From: Vesta saturnalis
Taxonomy: Eukaryota; Arthropoda; Insecta; Coleoptera; Lampyridae
Length of the DNA stretch: 64,000 nt
Assembly: GCA_036346205.1 (NCBI GenBank)
Contig: JARFJB010000751.1
Location: 1-64,000 of the forward strand
Direction: 5' to 3'
Shown here: positions 24,719-36,900 of the stretch, one piece after another
Numbering within the stretch: the stretch's first letter is position 1
Layout of the letters: each line of letters starts with the position of its first letter
Position numbers and translations under genes: made by a program
Notes under the pieces: generated by a model
Seen by the model: only the letters and a program-made list of their open reading frames with translations
The model's database searches: none
What the model was told of the DNA's origin: nothing

Positions 24719-26190
24719 AATATAATTGTGATTAATAAATAAATATTGCCTCGACTAGCAACTCAGGGGATAGGGTTCAATGTAATCAGTTTTGTGATAT
24801 TAAATAAAACATTCATATTAAAATTTTTATAAGATAACTCAATTACTGTCTTGCAATTAAATTTTAATTCAACTTAAATTGTTTTATTCAAACACCTTGT
24901 ATTATAAGCAATTATACAATGCATTGCGCGCATGCGGATATCTGTTTGTAAATAATGATGTTAAATATGTGCATTGTGTGTTCCATGGCTGAACAACAAA
25001 ATAAGTTACTGTTACTGTAAGTATAATATGATTTTTTAAACTGAAGTAGTATTATTATATACTTAATGATTCGCGTTCGTATTCGCTGACTGGTATCTAA
25101 TTTGTTCAAATTCTTTACACATGTAAACATCAATGATACGCATAATTCATAAACATAATCTAGATTCATATAACTTACAGCGTTATTAATCTTCGTTCTG
25201 CTGCGGCAATCTCCAATTGTTGAAGTCACGTTCTCCAAATCAACTGTATTGTAAATCCCACGAAGTATGCTGGCACAACAGTGATTACTATCGACCATGA
25301 GCTTCTGCAGGTACGTTACTTTTTCCATAAGCACTTTATTTTAATATTATATCATTTTAAATACAATAATTATCTGCATTCAATTTTAATTTATTAAAAC
25401 TTTTCTAATTTCTATGAAATTAATGAACTCGATTTTTGTCTTTAATTAATTTTGTTGATTGATCATATTTCTGAAATTTACAATTTATTAATTTTGCAAA
25501 TATCTTTGTTATACAAGGATACATCTTAAAAATATTAGAAGCATTAAATTCTACATAAAATTTCCTTTCAAATGATACCCCATTTGCCTTATTTCGCTTT
25601 TAAACTACTTTGCTATGATAATTATACTATTTATGCATTTCCACATACAGAAATTTACTTATATCTAACTTATTCTAATCTCCACAGGAAAACTATGGTC
25701 ATATTTGGACTCTCTGGCCTGAAAAACATAAAGTCACACTAACTTTAACTTCAACACAGTCAACAATGTAAAATACAATCTCACAATCGGAGTTCAAAAT
25801 GTCTATTACCTATCTTCTCAACACATTTAGTTAATTTATTTGGCTACACTTCCTTTGAACACAACTGTAAGTTACTTTTACACTAATTGTTCAGTATTAT
25901 TCTTCATAATTTTATAAATAATATGAATCTTTCTAACATTGTCCTTATCGTTAACTTTAATCATACAATTTATTTCATCGACATGTTATCTAATACATAC
26001 TATTCTCTTTTATTTTAGAACTGACGCAGATTATGCTACCAGAACAGGCTTTATCTTTTCCAAATGGATATGATGAACAATATTAATGAAAATACATAAT
26101 TTATATCTTCCGAAGGTGATCGGAAACTATTAATGTGAAATATATCTTGTACAACCATGATTAAAATGCAATAATTGTAAAACTTGCATT
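24718..26190. repeat. (TA)n-bounded dispersed repeat, copy D (divergent)
   Basis: Begins after (TA)n with AATTGTGATTAA, then GGGGATAGGGTTCAATG and GCATTGCGCGCATGCG, the left-end landmarks of copies A and C. The right part (25690-26185) matches copy E. A 140-codon minus-strand frame at 24912-25334 is open but has no recognisable domain and lies inside the repeat, so I do not call it a gene. The right end is cut by a LINE. Confidence 0.55.
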
Positions 26191-29100
26191 ATAGCAGGTG
26201 GTAGGCATGTATACTCCATGCCAGCCGGGGAGGTACCACCACCCTTACCATGGGCCCCTTAATGTTGGGTCTCCGATTTTCTGAGCTCGGTAAGGGCTGC
26301 CGGTTACCTTTTCCATCATCCTTAATCTATTCTCATCCTTATTCTTCCTTCTCGCCCTCACTGTCTTCCTATCGGATTAAAAGTCCCAAATTAAAAAATA
26401 AGATGGCTGTGGTTTCTAGGATAATACATTCCGGACGTAAAATCCTGCCCCATTCGGATGTCCGGGAGGGCAGGGCCCAAGCGACCACGGTCATCGAAAG
26501 TATCAACTTTCTGATTCACTACTGCAACATCCGCGGTATCAGGTCTAATCTTAATGCTATTCACCAACATCTTGAACAATTACAACCTGATATTTTGTTT
26601 ATATCTGAAACACAAGTCTCCTCTGAAAGCTCCGAGTCACCCGACTTGCAGCAATTTCCTCAATACCACCTTCACTCTAACTTTCAATATAAAGGAGGCG
26701 TATGTGCCTACATCAAGGACAGAATTGCTTGCAAGAGGGTGATTTGGTTTAAACATTCTGGTCCTAATTTTGTGAAATTCTACTGTTGCATTTATAGGTC
26801 TCCTAATGACAGTAACTTTCAAGACTTCTTCGATTACCTTAGTATGAAGCTTGACTATGTCCTGTTTCAGTTTCCATTTTGCGATATCTCAATTGTACGC
26901 GATTTCAATGTTCATAACTCTAATTGGCTTCAGTTTTCATCTACTACAAATCCCGCTGGTCATAGTGCAGAAACATTTGCTATTTCATGTGATCTCACAC
27001 AAATGATTTCTGAACCCACAAGAATCCCTGATAACCTAACCATACTCCACATCTTCTAGATCTTTCTTACATCAAACCCTCTTGTTTATAAAATTTCCGT
27101 TCTTTCGCCTTTAGGTCTTTCCGACCATTGTCTAATAGAAATAATTTCTACTGTACCTAATTCCACTGTTGTTCGCAAAACCGATAGAACCTTGTGGTGT
27201 TTTAAGTCAGCTCGATGGAGTGATTTACGGGATTTCTTTGCAACCTTTCCATGGCGTCAATATTGTTTTAAGTCGTCCTCTTCTTCGGACATCGCTCTTT
27301 CAGTATCTGAAGTCATCCTCATGGGAATGGTGTTATACATTCCCAAAAAACAGTACCGTATAGGTCATTCACGTTCCCAACCCTGGTTCAATAAGGCTTG
27401 TGCTGATGCAATATCTTTAAAAAATAAATATTACATTAAATGGAAATCTAATAAATCGGTCGACAGTCATGTAGAATACGTTGGTGCTAGAAATATCTGC
27501 AAAAGTGAAATCACTAAAACTAAAAAGTTGTTCGAACAACGAAAATACAATGAACTAGCTACATCTCCTTTAGGCAGTCGTAAATTTTGGTCTTTAGCTA
27601 AAGCCATTAGTAAAAACTTTGGAACATCTTCATTTCCACCCTGACGTCTATTGACGGATCGGTAGTTGCTGATTCTGTAGACAAAGCCAATATTTTTGTG
27701 GATTTGTTTGCATCAAACTCGTGTCTCAATGATTCTGGAAAAGATGTGCCCCTAGTCAACTCTTCTTCATACGCTATGAAACCAATTCTGTTTCGGTACG
27801 AGCTCTTAGAATCGATCATCAGTAGGCTTGATCTCAATAAGGCGACTGGCCCAGACGGTATCCCAGCTATTGTCTTAAAGAAATGTCCCCTGAACTAGTA
27901 CCTATCCTATCTAAGTTCTATACGATCTCTATGTCTTCTGGGGAATTCCCTTCATCATGGAAGTTAGCAAATGTTCAACCTATTTCCGAAAAAGGCGATA
28001 AGACCGATCCCTCAAACTACCGACCAATTGTCATCACTTCCATTTTGTCTAAAATCATGGAAAAAGCCATCAATCAGCAACTGCTCACGTTCCTTGAAAC
28101 TAACAAACTCTTTAGTGACCACCAATATGGGTTTAGGCAAAGTCGTTCAACAGGCGATCTACTTTCATATGTGACATAAGTTTGGAACAATACAGTAGAG
28201 CAGTCCGGTGAAACAGTTGTAGTCGCTTTAGATATCTCAAAGGCATTTGACCAAGTTTGGCATAAGTGTTTACTTGCCAAACTCATCTCGTTTGGGTTAA
28301 ATTATACCCTCATCAACTGGGTTTCTAGTTTCCTTGATAAAAGACGAATACGTGCCGTAGTTGATGGCTTTTTTCAAAAGAAGTTAGCATTAACGCGGGG
28401 GTACGACAGGGATCCGTTATAGCGCCTACACTTTTTCTGCTGTACATAAATGACCTTATTGCTTCAACAACTAACCCCATCCATTGCTTTGCTGGCGATA
28501 GCACTCTTCACTGTAGTTCATCTCAGTCTACTCATAGTGATAATCCACCTTCTATGTCAAATCAAGAAATTAAAGCTGAAATGGCGAATTCAATTAACAA
28601 AGACATTCAACGTATTCTCGAATGGGGAAGCAATAATCTAGTTAAATTTAATGCTAACAAAACTGGGTATGATTGTATCTTCAAATCTCTCATGGGTTGA
28701 CCATCTTCTGTCAGCTAGCAAAACAGCTGCTCGTAAAATAGGCTTTTTGTACAGATCTAAGCAGTACTTTACCTCTCGACAACTCCTTCTGCTGTATAAG
28801 GCCCAAATTCGGCCTCATCTGGAATATAATTCTCACCTCTGGGTTAGTGCTCCCCAATACGCTCTCGATATCGTTGATCGTATTCAAAAGAGAGCGATTA
28901 GTCTTATAAATTACCCGTTCTTAACTTCTCACATATAGTCCCTTGAGCATAGAAGGATGGTTTCAGTTCTTTCTTTGTATTATCGTTATTATAACGGCTA
29001 TTGTGCTGCTGAATTATATTCTTTGATACCATCTCCGGCTAGCTTTGCGAGAAACACTCGGTTCGCTCATTCACATCATCAGTATGCAGTACAAATCTCC

Positions 29101-29275
29101 ACTTGTCGTACCAAACGGGCGCAATCCACATTTTTCTACTACATATGTACTCACGAACCTATGCAACTTGCGATCTTACATATATATTTATCTAATTTCA
29201 TCACACTAACTCTAATCTTATTATAATCTTTATTTCTTTATAACTATCATATTTAACACTCAAATATATCATCTC

Positions 29276-29276
<1 letters not shown>
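26191..29276 (+). mobile_element. Jockey-type LINE, nearly full coding span but broken
   Basis: It starts with the GC-rich block ATGCCAGCCGGGGAGGTACC and contains, in order, an apurinic-type endonuclease, a reverse transcriptase and a C-terminal tail. It ends in AT-rich sequence that passes into a (TA)n tract at 29278. There is no ORF1 with zinc knuckles. The length and order fit the second ORF of Jockey-superfamily elements. Confidence 0.8.
26403..29226 (+). pseudogene. LINE endonuclease-reverse transcriptase, multiply frameshifted
   Basis: The endonuclease part (26403-27059) shows the N..RG start (YCNIRGIRSNL), the catalytic Glu block ILFISET, GGVCAYIKD, CCIYRSPN, and RDFNVHN where GDFN is normal. 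The RT follows in pieces: 27192-27644; NKATGPDGIP in 27698-27898; 27883-28179 with NYRPIV and QYGFRQSRST; then SKAFDQVWH (28240); and FAGDSTLH near 28495, where an active enzyme has FADD. The thumb and tail are at 28651-29226 (YKAQIRPHLEY). At least six frame breaks plus two catalytic substitutions make it dead. Confidence 0.85.

Positions 29277-29277
<1 letters not shown>

Positions 29278-29340
<63 letters not shown>
29278..29340. repeat. (TA)n microsatellite
   Basis: TA tract ending in GTATATATGTATATTGTGCTG. It separates the LINE end from repeat copy C. Confidence 0.9.
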
Positions 29341-29341
<1 letters not shown>

Positions 29342-31413
29342 ATTGTGCTGGCTTAAATATTATCTCTCAACCGGATAGAGTTCAATTGCTTTGAAGCTTA
29401 TTGTTGGCAAATAAAATCAATAATAACTTTTAACCTTCCAAATTATTTAAATTATTATAAAATGTATTATATAGTAAACGGGAAATCATAGAAAATTTTG
29501 TTTCACACATAGAAATGTTTACGTCAAATAAATTGTAATTTTCTATAAGTGGTTTGTGTGTGAAACAGACTTTAGTGAATCTGCACAATAACGCATGCGT
29601 CGCGTCCTAAGTGAATTAATTAAATGCAGCCTGTCAAAAATTTCAATAAATGATCTAAAATGTGTGAGTACAATTATGTTTTTGTTCAAAATAAAATTAA
29701 AATGTTGATAATTACACCGGTTCATTTACTTTACAGATATTTATAACATGTTGTCGCACAAACATTTATACATAATCAATAAAAACATAAATACAGGAAA
29801 TCAAAATAATAATCAATGCAATAATGGGTTATGATAGTAAAATTTCACTCACATGTATTACTGCATCTTCCAAAGAATGTTTTCATTAGGCTTGTTCCAT
29901 ATTAAAATATTGGACGTAGACTTTTTCCCATGTGTAGACGATGATACTGCTTTGCTGTTCACAATGGTGCTGCTTAATTTTCCATAATTCATCCAAATCC
30001 AATTTACTGCTGAACGACCCTTCCTCGTGGTAAATATAATGTAACGTAATATTGCTCATATATTTTTAGATAAGCACTTTATTTTAAATTGTATGTTTAA
30101 ATGTTGGTTTAACTGTTTACTAAATTTCTCGGATTTATATTTTATTTTCATATAAATTTTAATTAATTGCACTTTTATTTTAGATGCCGTTATGGAATTT
30201 AGTTTGTTTAATATTCTGCGTCACTTTCAAGAAAAATAAACATCAAATCCAAAATAATTGTTTGGTTTTATTAACATAAAAAAAAACATCATCCGATGTT
30301 GAACACGAATTCAAATTGAAACAATTATAATATAATCGACACTTATAATCGGTAACCTAATTTTTAAATTTTGTTATAGGTTAAAACAAATGTTTCTGAG
30401 ATCTCGACTCTACGTTGGTCGCGTTTCAAAACCGATAATGTAAACGAAACTTGTAACTTACATGTTAACACCAACACTTAATTTTAACAGAATAAATAAA
30501 TTTTCATATTTAAATTTTAGGTAGTTAACCCAACTTTTCTAATTTTATGTTCATATTACATGTATATTGTAAATTTCTTTATGAAAATGAGAGAAAACTC
30601 CTATTATGTGCTTTTATAATTTATTCTAAACCTAACTTATTCTAAAAAACTATAAATTTGCAAAATTCTTAAATATAGTACTTAACCTAACTTAATATAA
30701 TTTTTACTTATAACTTGCGTTTAAAACGTCAAAATCACAAAATGTTAATTTATCATGTTCTTATAACTGTCTTTAACACCAATACTGTTTACTTTTACTC
30801 CATAGTCTATAACTTTGTCATAACAGAATTCCATATTGTTAATACATTTAGGTAAATTTTGTACACAAAATGTAATTTTATATTAAATATCACATTGTAG
30901 AAATGTTGTTCATGTTTCTAACTCACTATCACTTCTCCTGTACTTTTTATACACTTTGTCTGTGAAATATTAATATACCGTGTTCGTATCATAACCCTTT
31001 CTTAAAGTTTATATAGTTCCTGCATTGTACCTAAATCTATACATGTTCTACATATTAGTATTAACCTACTTCATGTGATTAATATCTGTAGTGTTTAAAC
31101 TGCTTACATAAATTAATTAAACTGTAAAATTACTGGAATATGTTCACCGAAACTAATCGTACCCACAAATATCAATCGTTTTGACCTTTCTCACATGCTA
31201 CTGGTATAGCTCATTGCTTGTATGTATAAAACAACCTTGTGCAAACCCCACAAAGCCTATTTTGTTATATCAAAACCACATTTTCCCTCTCGTATACTAA
31301 TTTTCTTATTAAACCGAACTGTATACTTTCTCAAAACTATTTAAATTTGCACACCATAAAGAATATAAGCTTGATAACTCTAGCCTCTGTATTATGCTTA
31401 TTTCTAACCATCT

Positions 31414-31417
<4 letters not shown>
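29341..31417. repeat. (TA)n-bounded dispersed repeat, copy C
   Basis: Left end TTGTGCTGGCTTAA after (TA)n parallels TTGTGCTGTTTAA of copy A. Internal landmarks (GTTCAATTG, ACGCATGCGTCGCG, CACATGTATTACTGCA, CATCCGATGTT, TACTGGTATAGCTCA) and the right end CTCTAGCCTCTGTATTATG before (TA)n match copies A and B. The 65-codon frame shared by A and B is missing here. Confidence 0.75.

Positions 31418-31471
<54 letters not shown>
31418..31471. repeat. (TA)n microsatellite
   Basis: TA tract between repeat copy C and the left end of the mariner element. Confidence 0.95.
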
Positions 31472-31474
<3 letters not shown>

Positions 31475-33175
31475 CAGTGCTAGTCAAAAGTCCCCTTCCC
31501 TCCTTGTATCTTTTGAACGGTTTTACTTATACTAATGAAATTTGGAGGGTAAATATAAACGGATATAAGCTTCTCAACTAGTCATGACAAGTAACGTAAT
31601 AGTCATATATGACGTCACAGAACCACAGTGACCAAAAATTTTAAATAGTACCTTATGGCAAGTGACATCTCGTTTGAAAGGTATTAAAATTACCTATTCA
31701 GTAATACTAATTTTGTTAGGGTTTAGGTTGATTTTGATAAAAAATTAAATAAATACTAAAATTATAGTTTGGCATTTAATTAATCAAGATTGTAAAGTCT
31801 GCCTCTGGTTAATTGTCAAAAAAGTTGACGTTTTTTATTCTCTCGTTGTTTTTACTTTGATAAGTTTTTATATCTTGACTATTCAGTTTAATTATTCTTT
31901 AACGCGACGTTTAAGTGTCTACATAGACAAAATGGTACGTACGGTAACCGACAAAGTAGCAGCTATCTTAATAATTGGTGAATGTAGAAACAATTTCCAT
32001 GCAGCGGAACGTCTTTTTAATGAGAGGTACCCCGATCGCCCTATATCGAGGACTTATTTGAGGGAACTTTTGAAGCAACCGGTAGTGTTCAAGATGTCAA
32101 ACGATCTGGTCGACCAACAATTAGTGACGACAAAAAAATCGACATAATTGCAGAAATGGTAGTACATGCTACTTCTTCTACAGCCCAAGTTGCGTCTATC
32201 TGTGAAGTCAGTCAAAGGACAGGACATAGGGTGTTGGCTAAAAACAAATTTCATCTATACAAATTAAAAATGGTGCACCAACTTTCAGATGATGACCCCG
32301 ACCGAAGATTAGAATTCTGTGAAAATATGTCCAATCAAATTATTCAACATCCAGACTACATAAAATCAATTTGTTTTAGTGACGAAAGTACTTTCTTCCT
32401 CAATGGAAACGTTAACACACAAAATGTGAGATATTGGAGTGACACAAATCCTCAAATCTTTCGTGAAAAACATACTCAATTTCCAGAAAAAGTTAATGTT
32501 TGGGCAGGTATTTTGGGAAACCACATAGTTGGACCTGTTTTTCTCAATGATAACTTAACCGGTGAAGTGTATCTGGAGATGTTACAAAACCCAATTGAAC
32601 CGTTAATTCTTGAAATTTTGGAAGATAATCTAGATGAATTCGGCAACGTTCCAACAAGATGGTGCTCCTGCACACTATTATGGTGCAGTAAGACGTTACT
32701 TGGATGAAGAATATCGTGGCAGATGGATTGAACGACGAGGTCCGATAGAATGGCCAGCTCGGTCACCAGACCTGACACCATTAGATTTTTTTCTGTGGAG
32801 GTACTTAAAATCTACGGTTTACGCTACAGCACCTGGCAGTATGCACATTTTGAAACAAAGAATTGTTGAAGAATGTAGAGCAATTTCTGCAGACACATTT
32901 GAACTAGTACGACAAGAGTTTAGGAATAGGATGCATTACTGTCAGGAATTAAGTGAAGCACATTTCCAACATTTACTATAAGAATTGGTCCTTGAATCTT
33001 GATTAATTAAATGCCAAACTATAATTTTAGTATTTATTTAATTTTTCTATCAAAATCAACCTAAACCCTAACAAAATTAGTATTACTGAATAGGTAATTT
33101 TAATACCTTTCAAACGAGATGTCACTTGCCATAAGGTACTATTTAAAATTATTGGTCACTGTGGCCCTGTGATGT
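31475..33175 (+). mobile_element. mariner element with long inverted repeats, right end truncated
   Basis: The left end is TA-CAGTGCTAGTCAAAAGTCC at 31473. From about 31615 to 31795 the left arm (GTGACC, AATTTTAAATAGTACC, GGCAAGTGACATCTCG, TTGGCATTTAATTAATCAAG) is repeated inverted at about 32996-33175 with few differences. The right arm stops inside the repeat, so the outer 140 bp of the right end are lost. F2 repeat sequence follows directly. Confidence 0.9.
31932..32981 (+). pseudogene. mariner transposase, DD41D spacing, two frameshifts
   Basis: Starts MVRTVTDKVAAILIIGEC. The N-terminal helix-turn-helix part (31932-about 32075) changes frame near 32080, continues at GSVQDVKRSGRPTISDD, and covers the first catalytic Asp in ICFSDESTFF. 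A second frame change near 32640 leads to FQQDGAPAHYY (second Asp) and SPDLTPLDFFLW (third Asp). I count 41 residues between the second and third Asp, so DD41D rather than the DD34D of classical mariners. It ends at TAA 32979-32981, just before the right arm. Only the two frameshifts break the frame; no internal stop was seen in the joined segments. Confidence 0.85.
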
Positions 33176-33280
33176 TGTTTATTTTCGTAATGAACTTCTT
33201 TAATTTCCATTTTGTAGGTTGGAAGGACGTGAGGTGTTCTACACCAGATATTTTAAAGTGCAACTGATCTGACGAGGAAA
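33176..33280. repeat. F2 repeat fragment
   Basis: TTTCCATTTTGTAGGTTGGAAGGACGTG and TGTTCTACACCAGATATTTT match the F2 words at 14.1 and 43.2 kb. It abuts the truncated mariner end. Confidence 0.55.
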
Positions 33281-33999
33281 CCCACAAGCATAGAATTTCT
33301 ACGTAGAACAAGTCCTTGCTTTGACTATATCGGTTTCCAATTAATTTTTTGACATCGCCTACTTTGAAAATCCAGTTTAGTCGGTAAGCGCCCCTCATAA
33401 AATGACCACCAAAACACAATGTTAATCTTACAAAATTCTACAACAAAACATAAATTATAACAGACACATTATTTAATATTGCAAACTTAACCACCATTGG
33501 TTATCTTTTTTTTTCACGATTACACTTCTGTTGTATGCCAAAATTAAAAATGAAACTTCAGCTTTCCGCTACATCCTTTTGTTCTTACTTATCCTTATTG
33601 TCTCTTTCATTAATTACTCTACGTTATTTAAGACATGTGTATCGATCCCACAAAACGTTCCTGAACTAGGTTGCTTATTTTATTTCTATATCACGAGACG
33701 GAATACACCCCACTCAAGTAACATCATAAATAATATTCAATTTAAAAAAAAAAAAATTACTATCATCACTAAATTGTTCAATAAAAAATGAAAACTCTTT
33801 ATAATATATTTATTCTTATATAAAAGTTGATAAAAGCACTAGCTGAAAAACGTAGTCTTGTAAACTCGAAACAAAAAATCTCATCTCACAGTTTAAATTA
33901 CAATGATTAAAACTTATAACTATAATACACAGATTCACATATCAGCTGCTTTGGTAACATTATTTAACACATGAAATAAGGACAAATTTGCATAAGTAT
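33281..33999. other. downstream of TECPR1, no gene recognised
   Basis: AT-rich. The proximal part (about 33800-33999) is the likely 3' untranslated region of the minus-strand TECPR1 gene. No other coding block is visible. Confidence 0.4.
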
Positions 34000-36900
34000 T
34001 CATAAAGCTTTAATACATATATGTTGCCAATTACCCTGAAAATAATTATTACAATGTAAAAAATAGAGATTTACACGCATGCTTACAGGTATTCCAACAT
34101 TCCAGCCTGTACCGCCAGGATTTTCTAAACATACGCCATGACGTTTTAGGATTACACCACCATCAGTTACAGCCCAGACGTCTTGCCTTCCTACACTTAC
34201 TTGTTTAAATCCTGTAGTATTTGGAGCTGAACCTTTAAGAATAATAATTACAAGGCTTTTATAGGTTCTTAAAGAACTAACTTAATATTGGTGGGTCAGC
34301 GGTAATACATTGCCAATGGGTACCTTCAGGAAAAGTTGGAGTAACTTCTTTACGAACATACAATTTACCCACTTTATCCAAAACCCAGACTCCAATGTTA
34401 CCCACTGATATTTGTTTTAATTGCGCACCCATTGGTGGTTCAACGGATGCCCATGTATCCCCTTGCAAATTTTCTGGGGTTATACCCACCCGCCAATATG
34501 CACAGCCATTTTTTCCTATAACCCAAACTTGCTGGTATGGACCACAACTAATACTACTTAGTACTTGATCACAATCAACATGTTCCCATATGGTCCCCTG
34601 TTAATTTCTACTTAAAAATAACTCTATTTCCAAAACAATATTTACCATCGGTGTTGAGGGTGTAACTCCAATTCGTACCATTGCTTGACCTCCTAATGCT
34701 ATCCCCCACACAGATACTATACCGTCTACAGTATTATCGACCATATCAAGTGATACCTCCAGTAGCTTTGTATGTCCAAGTTCTTGCCAAGGACCGGTAG
34801 TTGCTATAGCGCATCTACGATACCATCTACGGCGACGTACATAATCTGTGAAATGTTTTATAGCGTGATATGTGGAAGGAAAATCTGTAGCATACTGCCA
34901 TCCTTCACGATCAACACCTCCAGGTACGTGAAAATCAACTAACCAATCTGATACCCACTGCCAATGCATCGAAGGCAGTTTAACCTGATCTCTTGTGCGT
35001 TTTTGTTTACCTGTTGCATCACTCCACATATGCCTATCAGTTGGCAAACCTAAATGGGTGGATTAAATAAAAATCACTTGACCTACAAGTAACATACCAG
35101 TCGAAGTATATCCAGACACTGGATTCCATCTTTGGTTTTCGTACAGTCGGTAATCCTGTGAATCTGTCATAGGATTTACATTATAGCTATCTAAACTACC
35201 AATAAAGGAACCACCCCAGCCATAGTTATAAACCCATCCTGTGTGATCATAACCAATACCCCACGTTACACCAGAACCACAACTTTCAATCCTTCGCAAA
35301 TGACCACCCATTTGTCTCCAAAACAAATCACGTGGATCAACAATTGCTAATGGATTTGTTATAACAAACTTAAATGGTTGTATTTTACCCCAAATTAATA
35401 CTGTGATCACTGAATGTGGGGATAAACGATGTTTATAAGTACAGTATCTTTTCTCATTAATATCAATTACATATTCCTCATTTGAACACAATATTCTTAA
35501 ACTAAATTCTTGCCCACTTTTAATAGGTAAATTACCATCACGTTCTTCCTCATCCCATTTTCCTTCAATCATTGTATTTCTCACAACTATTCCATCAGAA
35601 AATCGTGGATTAAAATGTAAAGGGGTGTTTTGTAACTCAGAATATGCTTTATGACGAAGTTTATAAATGGAATGTGAATCTAAGTTTATGCCAACTCTAT
35701 CTACATCATCAGCAACACATCCTGTCAGTAACAATTCTGAACCAGGAACACAACCGGAATGTATAGGTATAGATACTGGAACTTCTTTACCAGCTAAGTC
35801 TATTTCTTGTACATATTTATTATCTTGGAATTGGGAAGATTCAAAATTTAATGTATCACTTACAAAAATATCTCCTAAGTTTGTTATAGCCCATATGCTT
35901 TGTTCCGGTGGTTTTGCTACAAATTGAAAAATTTAAAGTGTGTCAAGTTATGATTACATATGAAGTACCAGAAATTGTGTGCAGTTGTCCATAAACAAAA
36001 GTTAGATGTGTTTGCCACTCTTCTAGTTGTGAATCGCTTGAGAATTGAAATTTTATACAGTCGGTGAAAGGTGTGGTGTGGGAGTGCTAGCCGAGGGTTG
36101 CCTAATTCGCTGCAGCATTGTATGCAAGTTATATCTGTTATACTAAATTGATGCTGAAAATTATACATGCAACAGCTTGTTAGATAATAAGAATACTGAA
36201 CTACATACCATGGTGGTAGCTCCATCTGGATTTAAAATTGTTATAACCCCATTTGTATGTACCCATTCTAACTGTAAAATACATTCAACAAATAAAGCTG
36301 AATTTAGTGTATTGAGACAAACTCGAGCTTCGCTTGACTGCATCCACGACGTTGTGTCAACAGCAGATGGATAGTTTGAATACAGGTCAATACATGGCAA
36401 TCGTTTTTTCAATAAATCTAATATTTGTAAACGCCACGGTTGATCTAATTCGGCTTGATGATTAATGCCTGTTTCAATAAACCAATTTGGTAACTGAGAT
36501 GGATCTAATAAACATGCACCAGCTTCTGCCCAAGCCCATGATGTTTCGATTTCTGCCCAACACAATTCTTCATCTTCAGTGTAAATACTTACATTTCCTA
36601 AGTCATCAGCCAGCCATATGCTATCATCTGTTTCTGGATGTGCTTCTGTACCAACAACTGACCCAACAGAGCGTACTGGACTCCATGCTTTAGGATTTTT
36701 TAATTGAGTTTCAAAATGTTTTCCTGTTATTTCACCTACAGGAAGGGAAGTTGGTACCGTTGGTGCTGAATGTGATTGTTCATCCCATTCTGATATCCCT
36801 GACGTTATTTCACTAATACTGTGTGGTCTTTGATTCTATAAATTGGAAACAGACATCTCTTAATTACACCCTATTCGCAGTTTAAAATGTTCATCATTAT

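Noticed and set aside
24912..25334. 140-codon minus-strand frame
   Set aside because: No recognisable domain, no splice context, AT-rich codons, and it lies inside the divergent repeat copy D.
26391..28286. Minus-strand frames across the LINE (26391-26579, 27607-27837, 28074-28286)
   Set aside because: Shadows of the plus-strand endonuclease/RT coding sequence.
36154..36225. Plus-frame extension MELPPWYVVQYSYY before exon 5 as coding
   Set aside because: It is intron sequence between the ATG-GTATGT donor and the TTTTCAG acceptor at 36154; only 36153-35958 matches the family.
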